From Candidatus Borrarchaeum weybense (lineage in GTDB: Archaea > Asgardarchaeota > Sifarchaeia > Borrarchaeales > Borrarchaeaceae): 64,000 bases of DNA. A program made the translations under genes and the position numbers. The stretch covers positions 186,001 through 250,000 of the forward strand of contig JAHQJS010000004.1 of assembly GCA_019057385.1 (NCBI GenBank). The letters run 5' to 3'. This document shows, in pieces, positions 61,549 through 64,000 of the stretch (positions are counted from its first letter, which is position 1; each line of letters opens with the position of its first letter). The notes under the pieces are model-generated. The model was given only the letters and a program-made list of their open reading frames with translations. It was not told where the DNA came from and did no database searches.

Positions 61549-63267
61549 ATGTTTATAATGAAGTTAGAGAAATACGATAGAAATATGCTTTTGGTCGTTA
61601 TAATTAGCACGTTTATCAATTTTTTAGCCCATGTTTATGATTATGTCTTCTACAAAGGCAATTTCGTCGTTAATGGTTTTAGTGCTTATTATGATGTTCC
61701 CGAACATTTGCTTTATACGATGGAACTTCTAAGAAGTGAACATCCCTTTCCAAATCCAATGGCTGCTGGCTTCGCGATAAATTACCCGATAGGTCTTCCC
61801 CTTCTGATTGCAATTTTTGTAACAATAACTGGGGCTCCTGTTCTCCAGGTATTTAGAGTTTTTTCCATCATTTTAAATATTTTTATTGGATTAACAAGCT
61901 ACATAATGGTCTCTTCACTTTTTAAAAACAAAAGAATAGGTTGCTATACTACATTTTTCATTCTCTTTTCAGGTGGATTTTTTTGGACCACCTATTTATT
62001 CCCGATCTTGAATTTAGGCCAAAGTGGATTTTTATACGAATTCCTGAGAGTGGAGTACAACTATTATACTTCTTTGATCAGTGTCAACCTTTTTAGACCT
62101 TTGTCAAGAACTTTCGGATTCGGACTATTTTGTTTTTATTTTTATTTTCTAAACATGTTTTTAAAATCAAAGAAAATTAAGTATATGCTTCTTAATGGGC
62201 TCCTATTAGGCATACTGCTTAATACATCGCCTGGCATGATAATTGAACTCTTTATTTTATCAATAATGGCTTTATTGTATTTTAAACCGCCTCTAAATAA
62301 TAGCTTAAGATATTTTTTAACATTACTAATTTCATTATTCCTGTTTTCTATCCCATTATCTTTTGAACTTGTCGCCGGGGCTTTGACAGGTAAAACAATA
62401 GTAGGTGTTGGTAGGTATCTATCTCCCCTGTTCTATTTGCCATTTTTTGGGATCGCTTTTTTTTTAATGATCATTGGTGTGCTATTCTATCCAATGAAGG
62501 AAAAAAAGATCAGAGATTTTTTTCTTTTATGGCTAGCTATTGCGTTAATTCTCGCTAATATTCCCCTCATTGGGACAACATATCAGGCAGCCATAATTGC
62601 TTTATTACTAGCGAATACACATGTTTTTACATTATTACTAAATATTCCCGTCTATATATTTTCTAGTTTAGGTTTAGTCAAAATTCTTGATTTAAAACCA
62701 GTTAGATGGCCAATGAGATGGTTCAGCTTTAAACGTTACGGAATTCTTCTTGTAGTACTAACTTGTTGCTTTTCCACATTACTATTAATTTACATTAGAG
62801 GCTACAAAATACGCGCAGGAAGTATGGCAACCGAAGAAGAATATAATGCGCTAATGTGGGTGCGTAAGAATACCAAAAAAGATGACTTATTCTTGACATT
62901 CCATTATATAAATATGGAACAAACAGAAATTCGAGGAAAACTTGTCAGAGCTGGTAGAGGTCATTCATGGGTTACAATCATTGGCGAAAGGAGAGTTCTT
63001 TTGAATTTGAAGTCAGTATTTCTTTCAAGAGGAATTAATCGTAGTGAACTTGTTGTGATTGCATCTGACATTGATTTCATATATACCTCAACTAATGAAC
63101 AAAAAACCATTCAATTGCTAGAATCATATTCTGTTTCATATATCTATGTAGGACCAGATGAACAGGAACAATATGAAGTTGCTATGAACAAGTTTGGAAA
63201 TCAGAAATATTTTGATAATGTTTATCTGAATGATTTAGTTACGATTTACAAATTAAAAACCACTTGA
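61549..63267 (+). CDS. GT-C-like polytopic membrane protein
   Basis: 572 residues with about 12 hydrophobic segments. The first external loop has SAYYDVPEHLLYTMELLRSE and PNPMAAGFAINYPIGLP, as in GT-C proteins of the 5275 type (DVFWHIALSEEIMHG, GNPYFAG). The C-terminal soluble part starts with TEEEYNALMWVRKNTKKDD, much like DEINAMQWIQENTEDD of the 5275 protein, so these two are likely distant paralogues. ATG at 61549; ATG at 61558 possible. Confidence 0.7.
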   Translation: MFIMKLEKYDRNMLLVVIISTFINFLAHVYDYVFYKGNFVVNGFSAYYDVPEHLLYTMELLRSEHPFPNPMAAGFAINYPIGLPLLIAIFVTITGAPVLQVFRVFSIILNIFIGLTSYIMVSSLFKNKRIGCYTTFFILFSGGFFWTTYLFPILNLGQSGFLYEFLRVEYNYYTSLISVNLFRPLSRTFGFGLFCFYFYFLNMFLKSKKIKYMLLNGLLLGILLNTSPGMIIELFILSIMALLYFKPPLNNSLRYFLTLLISLFLFSIPLSFELVAGALTGKTIVGVGRYLSPLFYLPFFGIAFFLMIIGVLFYPMKEKKIRDFFLLWLAIALILANIPLIGTTYQAAIIALLLANTHVFTLLLNIPVYIFSSLGLVKILDLKPVRWPMRWFSFKRYGILLVVLTCCFSTLLLIYIRGYKIRAGSMATEEEYNALMWVRKNTKKDDLFLTFHYINMEQTEIRGKLVRAGRGHSWVTIIGERRVLLNLKSVFLSRGINRSELVVIASDIDFIYTSTNEQKTIQLLESYSVSYIYVGPDEQEQYEVAMNKFGNQKYFDNVYLNDLVTIYKLKTT

Positions 63268-63580
63268 TTTAATGTAAAGACCCAAAACTGTGATATAGGC
63301 CTTTAAAATCTTGTTCTAGCAATAGAAGTCGTGATGAAGACAGCAGTTCATAAAGGAATCATGAAAATAGCCTTAAGTTTTGCTATACAGAATATAGAAA
63401 TCTAATGATTTTTTTTACTACTATAAAAGTGTTCATTTTCTCACCAACTTGAAAATGACATCGCAATTTAAATGAATAGATTTCATGGCGTAATTATATA
63501 ATTTTGTAAAGAGGATTAAATTCTTCATATTAAATAAGGAACTTGCTTCTTAACGTACCAATGTACCCATCCAAAGTGAT
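63268..63580. other. Intergenic region between convergent genes
   Basis: 313 bases, AT-rich. I see no open frame, tRNA or strong repeat. An eight-base T-run near 63408-63415 could end transcription of the glycan operon. Confidence 0.4.
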
Positions 63581-64000
63581 TTAGTCGGTATTTTGGCATA
63601 CAACAACCATCGCTGGAGCATAATTGCGCAAAAGTTTGGTTGGCAGGTGAAGGTAGTAACCACCAGGAAATAAAAACCTATAAATGCCACGCCACTTTTT
63701 AATCAAAAAATATTTTTCTGCCCAGTATAGCCAAAAGTTTCGTGATTTTTTGTGGACATGAGTTGGATCCTTGTCCATGATTTTAATCAATAGTCCTGTG
63801 GGACCGTCATAAACAGGAACTGAGAATATAAAGTGTCCAGAAGGACTCAAATTTGACTTCACAGCATTAATGACTTTGCTTAAATCCTCAATATGTTCAA
63901 TTACATCAAATGCGGTAATTATATCAAAGGAATGATTAAACGGAATTTTTTCAATGTCAGATTGAACCAGATTGGAGGAGATTTCTGGATTTTTCTGCTT
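63581..64000 (-). CDS. SAM-dependent methyltransferase (type 11-like), N-terminus beyond the window
   Basis: 140 codons are visible, open to the right edge. FDIITAFDVIEHIEDLSKVINAV and SPSGHFIFSVPVYDGP are the post-motif regions of class I methyltransferases that act on small molecules or sugars; the SAM-binding loop would lie outside. Followed by HVHKKSRNFWLYWAEK and a C-terminal basic part. In this setting it may methylate the glycan or its lipid carrier. Confidence 0.75.
   Translation of the reverse strand, partial: KQKNPEISSNLVQSDIEKIPFNHSFDIITAFDVIEHIEDLSKVINAVKSNLSPSGHFIFSVPVYDGPTGLLIKIMDKDPTHVHKKSRNFWLYWAEKYFLIKKWRGIYRFLFPGGYYLHLPTKLLRNYAPAMVVVCQNTD

Noticed and set aside
1-64000. CRISPR arrays, rRNA genes and complete insertion sequences
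   Set aside because: No regularly spaced repeats, rRNA signatures or intact transposase were seen anywhere in the window.

Overview
The window is archaeal and most likely from an Asgard archaeon of low GC content. Archaeal traits seen directly are TATA-like promoters with short or no leaders, a geranylgeranyl-reductase-family lipid enzyme, a family B DNA polymerase with an intein, and tRNA genes interrupted at non-canonical positions by introns (two with clear bulge-helix-bulge folds). Eukaryote-like traits are two different ESCRT-III proteins close together, a ubiquitin-conjugating (E2) enzyme followed by an E1-like enzyme, a protein with a longin-like N-terminus and long coiled coil, and a zinc-finger/PH-like protein. 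No rRNA gene fixes the lineage, so the assignment is inference.

Layout. 1-3.7 kb: end of a 2-oxoacid:ferredoxin oxidoreductase gamma gene, small proteins, a HIT/GalT-like nucleotidyltransferase and an ADP-ribosylglycohydrolase. 3.7-8.3 kb: split tRNA-Thr, DEAD-box helicase, a large membrane protein and a GT2 glycosyltransferase. 8.4-13.3 kb: the ESCRT neighbourhood (zinc-finger/PH protein, Snf7-like ESCRT-III, two unknown genes, Vps2/24/46-like ESCRT-III). 13.5-19.1 kb: two GT-C membrane enzymes, adenine deaminase and an MBL-fold hydrolase. 19.3-29.4 kb: longin-like coiled-coil protein, tRNA-Gln with two introns, threonine aldolase, Sua5/YrdC with no ordinary start codon, a TPR-like protein, an O-methyltransferase with a structured leader RNA, an HDAC-like deacetylase, the reductase and an ATP-grasp ligase. 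29.5-32.8 kb: E2, E1-like, CooC-like ATPase and a zinc-ribbon protein. 33-37.7 kb: a glycosidase-like TIM-barrel protein and intein-bearing PolB.

37.7-64 kb is a surface-glycan island: about seven GT-C type membrane proteins, GT4 and GT2 glycosyltransferases, an ABC-2 permease with a Wzt-like ATPase, three sulfotransferases plus the remains of a fourth, a polysaccharide-deacetylase-like protein and a methyltransferase. It reads as a system that builds, sulfates and exports a polysaccharide or glycan coat. It shows gene birth and decay: tandem duplicates, an internal duplication, a domain-swapped GT-B protein, a gene with a damaged or unusual start, and a TnpB/IS605-type relic.

The most rewarding targets are the ESCRT neighbourhood with its unassigned members, the E1 with a ubiquitin-like tail beside its E2, the introns in tRNA D- and T-arms, and the hairpin RNA in front of the methyltransferase.
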